NCBI RefSeq assembly: GCF_028618695.1
Contig: NZ_JAQIVI010000170.1
Coordinates: 1-16,962 of the forward strand
DNA length: 16,962 nt
Direction of reading: 5' to 3'
DNA from: Natrinema soli
GTDB lineage: Archaea > Halobacteriota > Halobacteria > Halobacteriales > Natrialbaceae
Within the stretch, counting starts at the first letter, position 1; the number at the start of each line of letters is the position of its first letter. Below, piece by piece: positions 1-6,983 of the stretch. Both the position numbers and the translations under genes were made by a program. The notes beneath the pieces were generated by a model. The model was not told where the DNA came from and searched no databases. It saw nothing but the letters and a program-made list of their open reading frames with translations.

Positions 1-171
1 CGCAAGGGGCTGGTCGTCCCGCCGAACGCGACGCGCTGTTTCGCCGCCTCGGGCGAGGGCGGCGCTGTAACCGTCGATCTGTTTCTGCACGGCGAGCGGA
101 TCGCCACCGCCTCGAGCGGGGCGACGGTGGCGTGTCCGATTCCGATCTGGTGGTGGAATCGACTGCGCTGA
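1..171 (+). CDS. C-terminal fragment of an unknown protein (cut by window edge)
   Basis: Reading frame 1 is open from the first base to a TGA at 169-171, giving 56 residues. The residues look protein-like (alternating hydrophobics such as VTVDLFLHGERIA and a Trp-rich end, PIWWWNRLR), whereas the other two plus frames give Arg-rich, shadow-like text. I do not recognise the family. It lies 107 nt upstream of deoxyhypusine synthase on the same strand, so the two could be co-transcribed. The start and most of the protein lie outside the window, so the call rests on composition only. Confidence 0.5.
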   Translation, partial: RKGLVVPPNATRCFAASGEGGAVTVDLFLHGERIATASSGATVACPIPIWWWNRLR

Positions 172-278
172 TCGCCGTCGACCGGCGTGATTCCCGTCGA
201 TCGGCGATCCGATGGCTCGTTCGGCACGTTGCGTGCGAGACCGCGACGTTCAAACCGGTGGCTCACGGAGCCGAGGAC

Positions 279-1358
279 ATGAGCGACGAGCACGAGGACG
301 ACAACGGGAGCGACGCCCCCGACGGCGGCGACGAGGCGAACGACCACCACGACCCCGACCGGGAGACCTTCTCGCACGACCCGATCGGTCACGCCGAGGT
401 CCGCGCCGGAATGACGGTCGGCGAACTCGCGGACGAGTACGGCAACGCGGGCGTCGGCGCGGCTGATCTCCACGAGGCCGTCGACGTCACCGAAGCGATG
501 TTCGACGACGACGTGACCGTTTTCTTCGGCCTCGCGGGCGCGATGGTCCCCACGGGGATGCGAGCGATCGTCGCCGACCTGATCCGCGACGGCTACATCG
601 ACGTACTCGTCACGACCGGCGCGAACCTCACCCACGACTCGATCGAGGCGATCGGCGGGAAACACCATCACGGCGCGGTCCACGGCGAGGGAAAGACCGA
701 GCGCGAACACGACGAGACGCTGCGCGACGAGGGCGTCGACCGCATTTACAACGTCTACCTCCCACAGGAGTTCTTCGCGACCTTCGAGTCTCACCTGCGC
801 GAGGAGGTCTTCCCGGTGCTCGAGGCCGAGTGCGAAGACGAGGGCCTCGTCTCGATCCAGCGGCTCACGGCGGAACTCGGGCGGGCGAACGCCGAGGTGA
901 ACGAACGCGACGACATCGACGAGGACGCGGGTATCGCCGCCGCGGCGTACGAGAACGACGTGCCGATCTACTGTCCCGCCGTTCAGGACTCCGTGCTCGG
1001 CCTGCAGGCGTGGATGTACTCCCAGACGTCGGCCTTCTCGCTGGACGCGCTGGCGGACATGACGCCGCTGACCGACATCGCCTACCACGCGGAGGAAGCC
1101 GGCGCGTTCGTCGTCGGCGGCGGCGTCCCCAAGAATTTCACCCTCCAGACGATGCTCGTCTCGCCCGACGCCTACGACTACGCCGTCCAGTTGACGATGG
1201 ACCCCAAACAGACCGGCGGCCTCTCCGGCGCAACCCTCGACGAAGCCCGTTCGTGGGGCAAACTCGAGAAAGACGCCGAGAACGTCTCGGTCTACGCCGA
1301 CGCGACGATCACGCTCCCGCTCGTGGTCGCCGCGGCTCGCGAGCGACTCGAAAACTGA
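279..1358 (+). CDS. dys: Deoxyhypusine synthase (hypusine modification of aIF5A)
   Basis: A 359-residue enzyme that modifies one lysine of translation factor aIF5A. The family diagnostics are in order: TTGANLTHDSIEAIGG near 112-127 (NAD-binding region), GGGVPKN at 280-286 with Lys285 at the place of the catalytic lysine of eukaryotic DHS, then SGATLDEARSWGK and VYADATITLPL near the C-terminus. The open frame runs back to a GTG at 132, but the ATG at 279 is preferred because GGAG precedes it and the longer version adds unlike-looking residues overlapping the upstream frame. Residues 1-30 are a low-complexity acidic extension (DEHEDDNGSD). A weak TATA-like TTCAAAC lies about 27 nt upstream. Work in Haloferax suggests an agmatine-based route to deoxyhypusine in haloarchaea; nothing here tests that. 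It converges with the minus-strand gene that follows. Confidence 0.93.
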   Translation: MSDEHEDDNGSDAPDGGDEANDHHDPDRETFSHDPIGHAEVRAGMTVGELADEYGNAGVGAADLHEAVDVTEAMFDDDVTVFFGLAGAMVPTGMRAIVADLIRDGYIDVLVTTGANLTHDSIEAIGGKHHHGAVHGEGKTEREHDETLRDEGVDRIYNVYLPQEFFATFESHLREEVFPVLEAECEDEGLVSIQRLTAELGRANAEVNERDDIDEDAGIAAAAYENDVPIYCPAVQDSVLGLQAWMYSQTSAFSLDALADMTPLTDIAYHAEEAGAFVVGGGVPKNFTLQTMLVSPDAYDYAVQLTMDPKQTGGLSGATLDEARSWGKLEKDAENVSVYADATITLPLVVAAARERLEN

Positions 1359-1480
1359 TTTCACGGCGCTCGAGGCGGCCGACGCGACTGCTCGCCGTGG
1401 ACGAGAGAACTCGAGCTGAGACGCATCGGAGACAGCGCGAGCAGTCGCCCGAGGGACGCGGGTGAGGTGTTCTCGAACCG

Positions 1481-1882
1481 TCACTCGAGGGCGTCGTCGT
1501 AGGTTCGATAGGTCGCCGAACCGACGACGATCCGGACCAAGGCGTTGTCGGCGTAGGCGTCAGGATCGACGCCGTACTTGTCGTTGATCCGGCGGCGAGC
1601 GGCGGCGGTCTCGGCGGCGTCCGCGATGACGGTCGCGGTTCCGAGCAGCGTCACCGCCCACTGCGCGCGCCCCGCCTCGTCGTTCTGTACCGAGAGGGCG
1701 ACTCGCGGATTCTCCCTGACGTTCGCCAGTTTCTGCCCCGTCGTGACGATCTCGACGACGCCGTCGGCGTACCGATACCAGACCGGCGCGACGTGGGGCC
1801 GTCCCTCGGCGCAGGTTCCCAGATGGGCCATCAACGGCTCGCTCTCGAGCAGGCGTTCCGCCTCCGGTGGCACGTTCGACAC
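1481..1882 (-). CDS. Pyridoxamine 5'-phosphate oxidase-like FMN-binding split-barrel protein
   Basis: 133 residues with the plan of the small PPOX-like split beta-barrel family: an N-terminal helix (PPEAERLLESEPLMAHLGT), then the strand pattern GRPHVAPVWYRYADGVVEIVTT, then KLANVRENPRVALSVQ, which normally lines the FMN or F420 phosphate site. Such proteins are flavin- or F420-dependent reductases or oxidases, or heme/flavin binders; the substrate cannot be read from sequence. The start is GTG with no Shine-Dalgarno site, but a TATA-like TTTTAC sits about 26 nt upstream, so the message is probably leaderless. It lies 73 nt downstream of the glycosyltransferase gene on the same strand but appears to have its own promoter. 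A second, broken PPOX-like gene sits at 15316-15746. Confidence 0.85.
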   Translation of the reverse strand: MSNVPPEAERLLESEPLMAHLGTCAEGRPHVAPVWYRYADGVVEIVTTGQKLANVRENPRVALSVQNDEAGRAQWAVTLLGTATVIADAAETAAARRRINDKYGVDPDAYADNALVRIVVGSATYRTYDDALE

Positions 1883-1905
1883 GGCGGTATCGGCAACGCC
1901 GAGCG

Positions 1906-1911
1906 GTAAAA
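1906..1911 (-). promoter_or_regulatory. TATA-like box of the PPOX-like gene
   Basis: The minus-strand sequence TTTTAC is centred about 26 nt before the GTG start at 1882. That is the usual haloarchaeal TATA spacing for a leaderless transcript, and it supports GTG as the true start. No other AT-rich hexamer is near. Confidence 0.55.
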
Positions 1912-1955
1912 GAGTGGGACCGTAACGCGGCGGCTCGCGTGCGTCCGGTCCTCGA

Positions 1956-2639
1956 TCAGTACCCCGCCCGGAGCCGCTCGAGGTCGAGTCGCGCGTAGTG
2001 CCACAGCGTCCCCGTCAGCCCGCGGTCGGCGATCCGTCGGCCCGAACTCTCGACCAGCACGGTCGGGCAGAACGCCGTCGGATAGCGACGAGCGAGCCGC
2101 CGGCTGAACGCCGTGTCCTCGTTCGACACGTCGGGAAAGCCACCGATCTCCTCGAAGGCCCGGCGATGGACGAAGCAGTTGAACCCCGGCAGGATCGGCC
2201 GCTCGAGCCGCGGAAAGACGTAGTTGATCGTCGCCTCCATGAGCTTCGCTCGGCGGGGGCCGGTGATCCGACAGTAGGAACTGGCGGCCGCGAGCTTTTT
2301 GGCCTCGACGAAGCCGAGCAGTTCGGTGAGGTAGTTCGCCCGCACCCGCGTGTCCGCGTCGACGAACGCCAGCCACTCGCCGGACGCGCGCTCGGCCCCA
2401 AGATTCCGCGCCGTCGCGATGCTCGTACCGGCCTCGGGAACGACCGTCGCGTCGTATTCGCGGACGATCTCGCGGGTCGCGTCGCTCGAGTCGCCGTCGA
2501 CGACGAGCACCTCGTACTCGTAGGCCGTGTCCAGCGCGGTCAGGCTCGCGAGGGTTCCCCGGAGGTACTCCGCTTCGTTTCGAGCCGGCACTACGAAGCT
2601 GACGTCCGCCCCGTCGCCGTCGCGCTCGTCGCCAGTCAT
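1956..2639 (-). CDS. Family 2 glycosyltransferase
   Basis: 227 residues with a GT-A fold signature: the N-terminal strand VSFVVPARNEAEYL (13-26), VLVVDGDSSDAT (45-55) for nucleotide-sugar binding, SIATARNLGAERASGEWLAF leading to DADT at 94-97 (metal-binding DxD), and GGFPDVSNEDTAFSRRL, where the ED pair at 174-175 is the likely catalytic base. It is short and lacks the C-terminal membrane helices of dolichol-linked transferases, so it is probably cytosolic or loosely membrane-associated. It transfers a sugar from a nucleotide-activated donor; the acceptor (glycolipid, exopolysaccharide or S-layer glycan) is unknown. No other glycan gene is nearby. The ATG at 2639 gives a natural N-terminus (MTGDERDGDGADVSFVVPAR); I could not place a convincing TATA box. 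Confidence 0.85.
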   Translation of the reverse strand: MTGDERDGDGADVSFVVPARNEAEYLRGTLASLTALDTAYEYEVLVVDGDSSDATREIVREYDATVVPEAGTSIATARNLGAERASGEWLAFVDADTRVRANYLTELLGFVEAKKLAAASSYCRITGPRRAKLMEATINYVFPRLERPILPGFNCFVHRRAFEEIGGFPDVSNEDTAFSRRLARRYPTAFCPTVLVESSGRRIADRGLTGTLWHYARLDLERLRAGY

Positions 2640-2810
2640 CGGTACCCAAGTGATTACGGGGACGGGTTCTCAAGCTATCGGACTTATGCGGCCCGAAACG
2701 AGCGTCGACCCACGGTTTGAGCGAGTCGGTGGCCGCGACAGATTGTGCGAATACATCCCATGATACTTGTTTTCATATAGCTGCTCGCAGAGAGAAGATC
2801 TATCATGAAC

Positions 2811-2818
2811 TTTTATAA
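2811..2818 (+). promoter_or_regulatory. Strong TATA box
   Basis: The sequence TTTTATAA is one of the best TATA matches in the window, set in an AT-rich stretch at 2761-2820. A start site about 26 nt downstream would fall near 2841-2843, just before an ATG at 2846. This makes the GTG at 2821 impossible as a start and leaves about 85 nt of leader before the ATG at 2926. Confidence 0.65.
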
Positions 2819-2845
2819 CCGTGGGCTCAGTAGGGGTGGGTACAG

Positions 2846-2872
2846 ATGTCGGTCGTACACGTAGCAGCCTGA
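2846..2872 (+). CDS. Tiny leaderless upstream ORF (8 codons)
   Basis: ATG at 2846, eight sense codons (MSVVHVAA) and TGA at 2870-2872. The ATG lies about 31 nt past the TATA centre, so it would be at or within a few nt of the transcript 5' end. Its frame differs from that of the downstream small gene. It could be a regulatory leader peptide, or the true 5' end of a frameshifted gene. Only position and promoter geometry support it. Confidence 0.35.
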   Translation: MSVVHVAA

Positions 2873-2925
2873 ATTTGTCGCCGACGACGAGTACCGATTT
2901 TGACGATCTCCCACACCCGACCGAC

Positions 2926-3150
2926 ATGAGCACACAACACCTGCAGTCCACGACCGACGCCGAATCGACACCCGATCGACCCACGACCCGTACGCGACCG
3001 GCTCCCTCGAGCGCCGTTACCGAGGACCCGCGGACGGCCACCGACCGCGCTCCCCGGACGTTCTCGCATCGGAGTACGGGGCGACTCGAGAACCTGATCG
3101 ACGAGTGGAACGCGGCCTTCGCGAACGAGGACGCGGGACGCGGCTCGTAA
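2926..3150 (+). CDS. Small hypothetical protein
   Basis: 74 residues from the ATG at 2926: a Thr/Arg/Pro-rich, low-complexity first two thirds and a more ordered C-terminus (RTFSHRSTGRLENLIDEWNAAFANEDA). No family recognised, no signal peptide, no membrane helix. The same frame is open back to a GTG at 2821, but that codon lies right behind the TATA box and cannot be on the transcript. There is no Shine-Dalgarno site before 2926. The strong promoter and natural C-terminus argue for a real gene; a minus-strand open frame over the same bases is more Arg/Ser-rich and lacks a promoter. Confidence 0.5.
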   Translation: MSTQHLQSTTDAESTPDRPTTRTRPAPSSAVTEDPRTATDRAPRTFSHRSTGRLENLIDEWNAAFANEDAGRGS

Positions 3151-3639
3151 GGCCGAGGTTCGATGTGGTTTTCGCTGACGAACCCAAATCGTCTTTGGAG
3201 CGACGGCTGTAGCGTCGCATGGCCGATGACGATGCACCCGCTCCGAGCCGGACTCGGCATCCGGTGATGACGAGCCCTATGAGTGCCGAGGCCCCATTTC
3301 TGACGTCAGTTCCGTTGGATCGTCGAAGCATCATCGGGTGATTACTGGCTGCTGATTACTGTGAAATAGCAACCCCACCGGTCATCGTGGTGATCCACTT
3401 CCTCGAAGCTGATGAGATTGAGTTAGACGAATCCGATGGGATAGCTCTGAAGAGTAGCGTTGAGTGGATTCGGGATTTTCCGCCGCTTGCACCAATCGGA
3501 TCACGGCTCGACGTGGTCCGAAGCGCCGTGCCCTCCTATGATTCCAGGCGGCCGCGGACGCGGACGGAACCCAGCTTGGCTGTGGTGCGGTCCGCAGCGG
3601 CCGCCCACTACACGCCGAGTCGTAGCGGAGTACTGCGGT
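3151..3639. other. Intergenic region without a convincing gene
   Basis: About 490 bases with no supported gene. It holds one copy of the dispersed core GAGTGCCGAG at 3281-3290. That copy can pair its TGCCGAG with CTCGGCA at 3253-3259. It also holds a 9-bp direct repeat TGATTACTG at 3339-3347 and 3353-3361. Open frames here are short and of skewed composition. Confidence 0.6.
3281..3290 (-). repeat. Dispersed gene-start relic, copy 1 (core only)
   Basis: The core GAGTGCCGAG is shared with copies at 9461, 9942 and 12419. Read on the minus strand it gives the codons for S-A-L after GCC, as in the other copies. Only the core and a few flanking bases match, and 10-mers recur by chance in a window this size, so this copy is the weakest of the four. 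Confidence 0.3.
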
Positions 3640-4686
3640 CTACAACACGTCTGTCACCGTGACCACGCCCTCACCGGCCTCGAAGTTCACCCGATGTTCG
3701 GCATCGACCGTCAGGCTCACAATCCCTTCCTCGAGGCTATCCGGCCGCTCGAACCGTGCCACGACCGTCCGCATCGTGTAATCGTCCGTCCCCGCACACG
3801 GCCGGCGGTAACACCCGAACGCGTGGATCCCGTCACCGGTGTCCTCGATCCGCTTCAGATGCGGCGTGACGGAACCAGACCCCCACCCGGTCTGCGCGAC
3901 GAGCACCGCCTCGGTATCGAAATCCGTCTCCTCGATCAACGCTACCGGATCGCCACCAGCGTCCGCATTGAGACGATCCAGATCATCAGTCTCCGTCAAT
4001 AACGCCGCATAGAACTGGTGTTCGCCGTCGGGTTCCGCCTCGAGAGTAAGTCCTTCACCCGCGAAGATCGCGAACGTGGTCTCCACCTGGTCGAACGCCA
4101 CTGACGGCTCCGCTGCCATGTTCTCACACAACCAGAGCGGGTCACGATCCCCCATCCCGCTACACTCCGGCTCCGAAATCTCGTACGGCGGCGCTTCCAC
4201 ACGCGCCAACCCACTGCCGCCATCACCGACCGGAGTGAACACGATCTCGATCGTTCCATCCGACGTATACGTGATCTCCACGTACCCAGCCTTCTTCCCC
4301 GGCTCCGCTTCCACATCGAACTCCAGCGTCTCCGACTCCGTCACCCCGTCGACGGTGACTTCGAACGTCCGTGGCTCGCCCGGCTTGCCGAACGCCGGAA
4401 CCGGTGCCGTCTCCCCTGCTCCGACCTCCCACTCGTCTCTTGCAACCTCAGACCCCTCTGCATCCCGGATCGTGACTGCGAACGTCTGCTTCTCCCCCGC
4501 CTCGTTGTGCAGCCGCCCATCAATCGTCATCTCGTCGATATCATCTCCCAGTGAACCATCTCGATCCCGATCATCGTTATTCTCGTCGTCGGTTCCCGGA
4601 TCACCCGTCGATAAACAACCGGCCACCAGCAGTCCAGAAATAGACGCACCCGCTACCTGCAACGCGCGTCTCCGATCATATCCCAT
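3640..4686 (-). CDS. Tat-exported lipoprotein of unknown function
   Basis: 348 residues. The N-terminus has Arg5-Arg6-Arg7, a hydrophobic stretch and a lipobox VAGC with Cys24, i.e. a Tat signal with lipid attachment typical of haloarchaeal lipoproteins. A negatively charged Asp/Asn linker follows (DDENNDDRDRDG), then a beta-rich segment (about 55-160) that reads like an Ig-like or carboxypeptidase-regulatory-type fold (RLHNEAGEKQTFAVTIRDAEG), then a C-terminal domain with two Cys pairs (CSGMGDRDPLWLC and CYRRPC) that may form disulfides outside the cell. The ATG at 4686 was chosen over one 60 nt upstream because it places the twin Arg near the N-terminus. The TATA match (CTCTATCT, about 27 nt upstream) is weak. 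No family recognised and no operon partner. Confidence 0.8.
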   Translation of the reverse strand: MGYDRRRALQVAGASISGLLVAGCLSTGDPGTDDENNDDRDRDGSLGDDIDEMTIDGRLHNEAGEKQTFAVTIRDAEGSEVARDEWEVGAGETAPVPAFGKPGEPRTFEVTVDGVTESETLEFDVEAEPGKKAGYVEITYTSDGTIEIVFTPVGDGGSGLARVEAPPYEISEPECSGMGDRDPLWLCENMAAEPSVAFDQVETTFAIFAGEGLTLEAEPDGEHQFYAALLTETDDLDRLNADAGGDPVALIEETDFDTEAVLVAQTGWGSGSVTPHLKRIEDTGDGIHAFGCYRRPCAGTDDYTMRTVVARFERPDSLEEGIVSLTVDAEHRVNFEAGEGVVTVTDVL

Positions 4687-5304
4687 ACACGAACTGAACT
4701 CCGCTCCAGATAGAGTGTCTTCGGGTAGGTGAAACGGCTGATTCACCTATCTCGAGCCAACCGCCACTTTTCACCCCTGGCCCCGCATTTCCCCGTTCTC
4801 TCGCGAGAATCGCTTCGTTAGAGCGTACGCCTCGTCTGCTCCGAGGCGAACTCCGTGCGCGTGACCGACTCGAGGAGGGGTGAGACCGAGCGTATGTGAT
4901 CGATCACCAACTCTTCTGCGGCCTATTCGCCTTAGTGCCGAGATTCGTGTACGATAATGTATTGCGCGGCTGCGGAATCTGTGACGGTGGCCTCCACAGG
5001 ACGGATGTACACGACACTAGAATTCATCGGTTCCCTCGAGCCTCAGGCAGAGCGCTCCCGACAAACGGCGAGACAACTGATATTAGGCCTCCGGCCGCAC
5101 GGTCCGATCAGAACACTCTACCCGAGCCGATAAATTTCGATATTAGCTGACAGTTCAGATAGAGTGCCAAAACGAACCAGGTGATCGGCTACCGATTCGA
5201 CTCAGCCGCCCAACATTCGCCGAATCTAGCGATAGAAGAGCAGCCGTACCGTTAACGCCTCGATAGAAGGAGTGTAGGCTCATATCTCACGGGCGTGGAG
5301 CACG
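4687..5304. other. Intergenic region without a convincing gene
   Basis: About 620 bases. A 7-bp stem, CGCCTCG at 4828-4834 against CGAGGCG at 4842-4848, is present but has no T-tract. A degenerate match to the dispersed core (AGTGCCGAGA) lies at 4934-4943. The one open frame over 80 codons (4896-5150, +) starts at GTG, has no promoter, and is poor in the acidic residues usual for this genome, so I do not call it. Confidence 0.55.
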
Positions 5305-5619
5305 TCACTCCGTGGCGTCGACGATGTCGCGAAACTCGTCCAGCGGGAAGGCCCGAAGCGTCTCGGTCGTCACGTTGCCACCGCTTGCAAGCGTGAGAGC
5401 CGCTTGCGCAGCCGTTGCATCGTCCGGGAGTTCGGCGATGACGAGGCCGTCATACCGGCCCATCGTGACGAAAAATCCCTTCCACGTCCCGCCCATCGAC
5501 TCGACCAAAGCTTTCGCCTCTTCCGTCCGACCAGGGCTTTCGGTGACGTCTCCGATCCCTTGTTGGGTGAAGTTGGTCAGGAACACGTACGTCGGCGTTT
5601 CGTCGGCTTGCGTGGTCAT
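5305..5619 (-). CDS. GYD-domain protein
   Basis: 104 residues matching the small GYD family, a ferredoxin-like alpha/beta fold: YVFLTNFTQQGIGDV at the start, a helix (RTEEAKALVESMGGTWKG), the signature MGRYDGLVIAELPDDATAAQA, and TTETLRAFPLDEF at the end. The molecular role of this family is unknown; members are small soluble cytosolic proteins often annotated as stress-related. It is last in the minus-strand block, 82 nt downstream of the membrane protein and beyond a likely terminator (T6 at 5663-5668), so it probably has its own transcript; the same T-tract region could serve as its TATA element. No clear Shine-Dalgarno site. Confidence 0.88.
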   Translation of the reverse strand: MTTQADETPTYVFLTNFTQQGIGDVTESPGRTEEAKALVESMGGTWKGFFVTMGRYDGLVIAELPDDATAAQAALTLASGGNVTTETLRAFPLDEFRDIVDATE

Positions 5620-5662
5620 CTCAATTTCATATCGTTTCGAGGGCTACTGACAGGACTGTTTC

Positions 5663-5687
5663 AAAAAAGTGCTCGCTTGCGCGGAGC
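5663..5687 (-). terminator. Likely terminator after the membrane-protein gene
   Basis: On the minus strand, GCTC and GAGC (5687-5684 and 5674-5671) can pair, followed by a T6 run (5668-5663) starting about 34 nt after the stop at 5702. Archaeal termination depends mainly on the T-tract, which is clear here. It would end the osmC-methyltransferase-membrane transcript. Confidence 0.5.
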
Positions 5688-5701
5688 GGTACCAGTACTT
5701 G

Positions 5702-6199
5702 TTATGTAGTCTGCATTCCTTGGTGGGCTAATACTACCCCGACAACGAACACGATCACGGCCAGATAGATCGGGCCGAGATGCGTCACCCAGTCGTGAGC
5801 GAACCCGCCGGTATAGTGCATCGGCAGGGCGATCGCCAGTCCGACGACGGCAGTCACGACAGCGGTCGCCCACGCCCACCGCAGCCGTTGGCGGACCCCG
5901 TACCAAGAGAGCGCGGTGACCGCGATCCCCGTCGAGATGATGAACGCCGCCGTGGCGACGTGTAGGTGGCTGATGTAGTACGCGACGGTCGGATCCAGCT
6001 CTGCCGGGGTCATCCCATTGAGGTGATTGACTCCGAGTTCGAAGCCACCGCCCACGAAGTTCAAGATGAGAAATACGATCCCGTAGCCGATGAACCCGAC
6101 GCCCGCGAGCGCCATCAACACTGATCCGTTCCGAAGCTTCGCGTTGAGTTCGACCTGTTCTACCCGTTCGCCTGCAACCGGTTGTTCTGTTGCTCCCAT
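5702..6199 (-). CDS. Four-helix, His-rich integral membrane protein
   Basis: 165 residues from the ATG at 6199, with four predicted membrane helices at about 25-48, 75-98, 107-128 and 140-160 and a charged N-terminal tail in the cytoplasm. Histidines cluster near membrane boundaries: ISHLHVAT before helix 2, and MHYTGGFAHDWVTHLGP between helices 3 and 4. That could bind a metal or heme, but no family motif is recognised. The start at 6199 is fixed by a Shine-Dalgarno site (GAGAGGT) that overlaps the stop of the methyltransferase gene, leaving only 2 nt between the genes. It is therefore translationally coupled to the methyltransferase and likely works with it, for example in handling its product at the membrane (inference). 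Confidence 0.82.
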   Translation of the reverse strand: MGATEQPVAGERVEQVELNAKLRNGSVLMALAGVGFIGYGIVFLILNFVGGGFELGVNHLNGMTPAELDPTVAYYISHLHVATAAFIISTGIAVTALSWYGVRQRLRWAWATAVVTAVVGLAIALPMHYTGGFAHDWVTHLGPIYLAVIVFVVGVVLAHQGMQTT

Positions 6200-6201
6200 G
6201 A

Positions 6202-6969
6202 TTACCTCTCGGCGCTGAGCGAGATACTCTTCACGCCATACTTTTGACACGCGTTCGCCGCCTGATCGGAGATGAACTCGTATCGGGTGTTATCCCGAAC
6301 GTCCAGTACCTCGAACCCCGCAGTTTCGACGATAGACGTGTAGCGGTCGATCTGTTCGGCCCCACCGATACAGGCCGCCCAGAGATCCGCGTCGGTCTTG
6401 ATGCTCTCCGGCATTTGCCGCTCGCTGATGATATCGGAGAGAGCGAGCTGTCCCCCCGAGATGAGAACCCGATTTGCTTCCTCGAACACCTGCGCTTTGT
6501 CCGACGAGAGGTTGATAACGCCGTTCGAGATTACGACGTCGAACATCCCATCATCGAACGGGAGGTCCTCGATGTACCCCTTCTCGAAGGAGACGTTGTC
6601 CATCCCCGCCTCGTCGCGCAACTGTCGGGCCTTCGAAAGCTGTTCGTCGGTCATGTCCAGTCCAGTGACGCTCCCTGAGTCTCCGACGTGGAGCGCCGCG
6701 ACGAACGCGTCCGTCCCTGATCCGCTACCCAGGTCGAGGACGTCGTCTCCTTCCTCGAGATCAGCGAGATCGAAGTGGTACCCCACACCAGCGAAGGACT
6801 CCGTAGCCTCCTCGGGCGCCTGGTCAAGATCCTCCGGCAGGTAGCCGAGCCGTTCGGCCAACTGACGACCCATCTCGAAGTGATACTCTTCGGTCGGTGT
6901 CTCCGCGACATCGCGGTAGACGTTTTTGACTGCCCGCTCGAGGCGGTCCACGTCGAGTGTATTTGCCAT
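6202..6969 (-). CDS. ArsM-like SAM-dependent methyltransferase lacking one conserved Cys
   Basis: 255 residues, class I Rossmann methyltransferase. Motif I is VLDLGSGSGTD at 77-87, with the next acidic motif GLDMTDEQL near 103-111, DLPFDD and FDVVISNGVINL following, and SGGQLALSDI after them. The spacing of CIGGAEQID (Cys200) and a C-terminal Cys241 matches arsenite methyltransferases (ArsM), where Cys near these places bind As(III). The stretch that in ArsM reads roughly GCGNP, holding the first As-binding Cys, reads GVGYH here (Val62), so one thiol ligand is missing. The substrate may therefore differ from As(III). It sits in an operon: 14 nt after osmC, with Shine-Dalgarno GAGGTGATC at 6974-6982, and 2 nt before the membrane gene. 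Confidence 0.82.
   Translation of the reverse strand: MANTLDVDRLERAVKNVYRDVAETPTEEYHFEMGRQLAERLGYLPEDLDQAPEEATESFAGVGYHFDLADLEEGDDVLDLGSGSGTDAFVAALHVGDSGSVTGLDMTDEQLSKARQLRDEAGMDNVSFEKGYIEDLPFDDGMFDVVISNGVINLSSDKAQVFEEANRVLISGGQLALSDIISERQMPESIKTDADLWAACIGGAEQIDRYTSIVETAGFEVLDVRDNTRYEFISDQAANACQKYGVKSISLSAER
6204..6210 (-). promoter_or_regulatory. Shine-Dalgarno site that fixes the membrane-protein start
   Basis: The minus-strand sequence GAGAGGT ends 4 nt before the ATG at 6199 and includes the last sense codons and part of the TAA of the methyltransferase gene. It supports 6199 over the longer open frame beginning at 6250. Confidence 0.7.
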
Positions 6970-6973
6970 TCGT

Positions 6974-6982
6974 GATCACCTC
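6974..6982 (-). promoter_or_regulatory. Strong Shine-Dalgarno site of the methyltransferase gene
   Basis: The minus-strand sequence GAGGTGATC matches the complement of the archaeal 16S rRNA 3' end and precedes the ATG at 6969 by 4 nt. It lies almost against the osmC stop codon (6984-6986), the layout of a co-translated operon. Confidence 0.8.
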
Positions 6983-6983
6983 G

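Noticed and set aside
132..278. N-terminal extension of deoxyhypusine synthase from a GTG
   Set aside because: The extension overlaps the upstream gene end, is not family-like, and the ATG at 279 has a better ribosome-binding context.
830..1465. Long plus-strand frame inside and beyond the deoxyhypusine synthase gene
   Set aside because: Arg-rich shadow of a high-GC gene; most of it overlaps a clear enzyme in another frame.
1831..2720. Alternative frames on both strands over the glycosyltransferase gene
   Set aside because: The frame at 1956-2639 carries the catalytic motifs; the others are Arg-rich shadows.
2670..3260. 196-codon minus-strand frame across the small-gene region
   Set aside because: Ser/Arg/Val-rich with few acidic residues and no promoter; the opposite strand has a strong TATA box.
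4799..4848. Palindrome TCTCGCGAGA and the CGCCTCG/CGAGGCG stem as a terminator or structured RNA
   Set aside because: No T-tract, no neighbouring gene end, and stems of this size occur by chance in GC-rich DNA.
4896..5150. 84-codon plus-strand frame in the 4687-5304 gap
   Set aside because: GTG start, no TATA box or ribosome site, composition unlike haloarchaeal proteins.
4706..5166. Shared 11-mer CAGATAGAGTG at 4706 and 5156 as a repeat
   Set aside because: Exact 11-mers are expected to recur many times by chance in a window of this size, and the flanks do not match.
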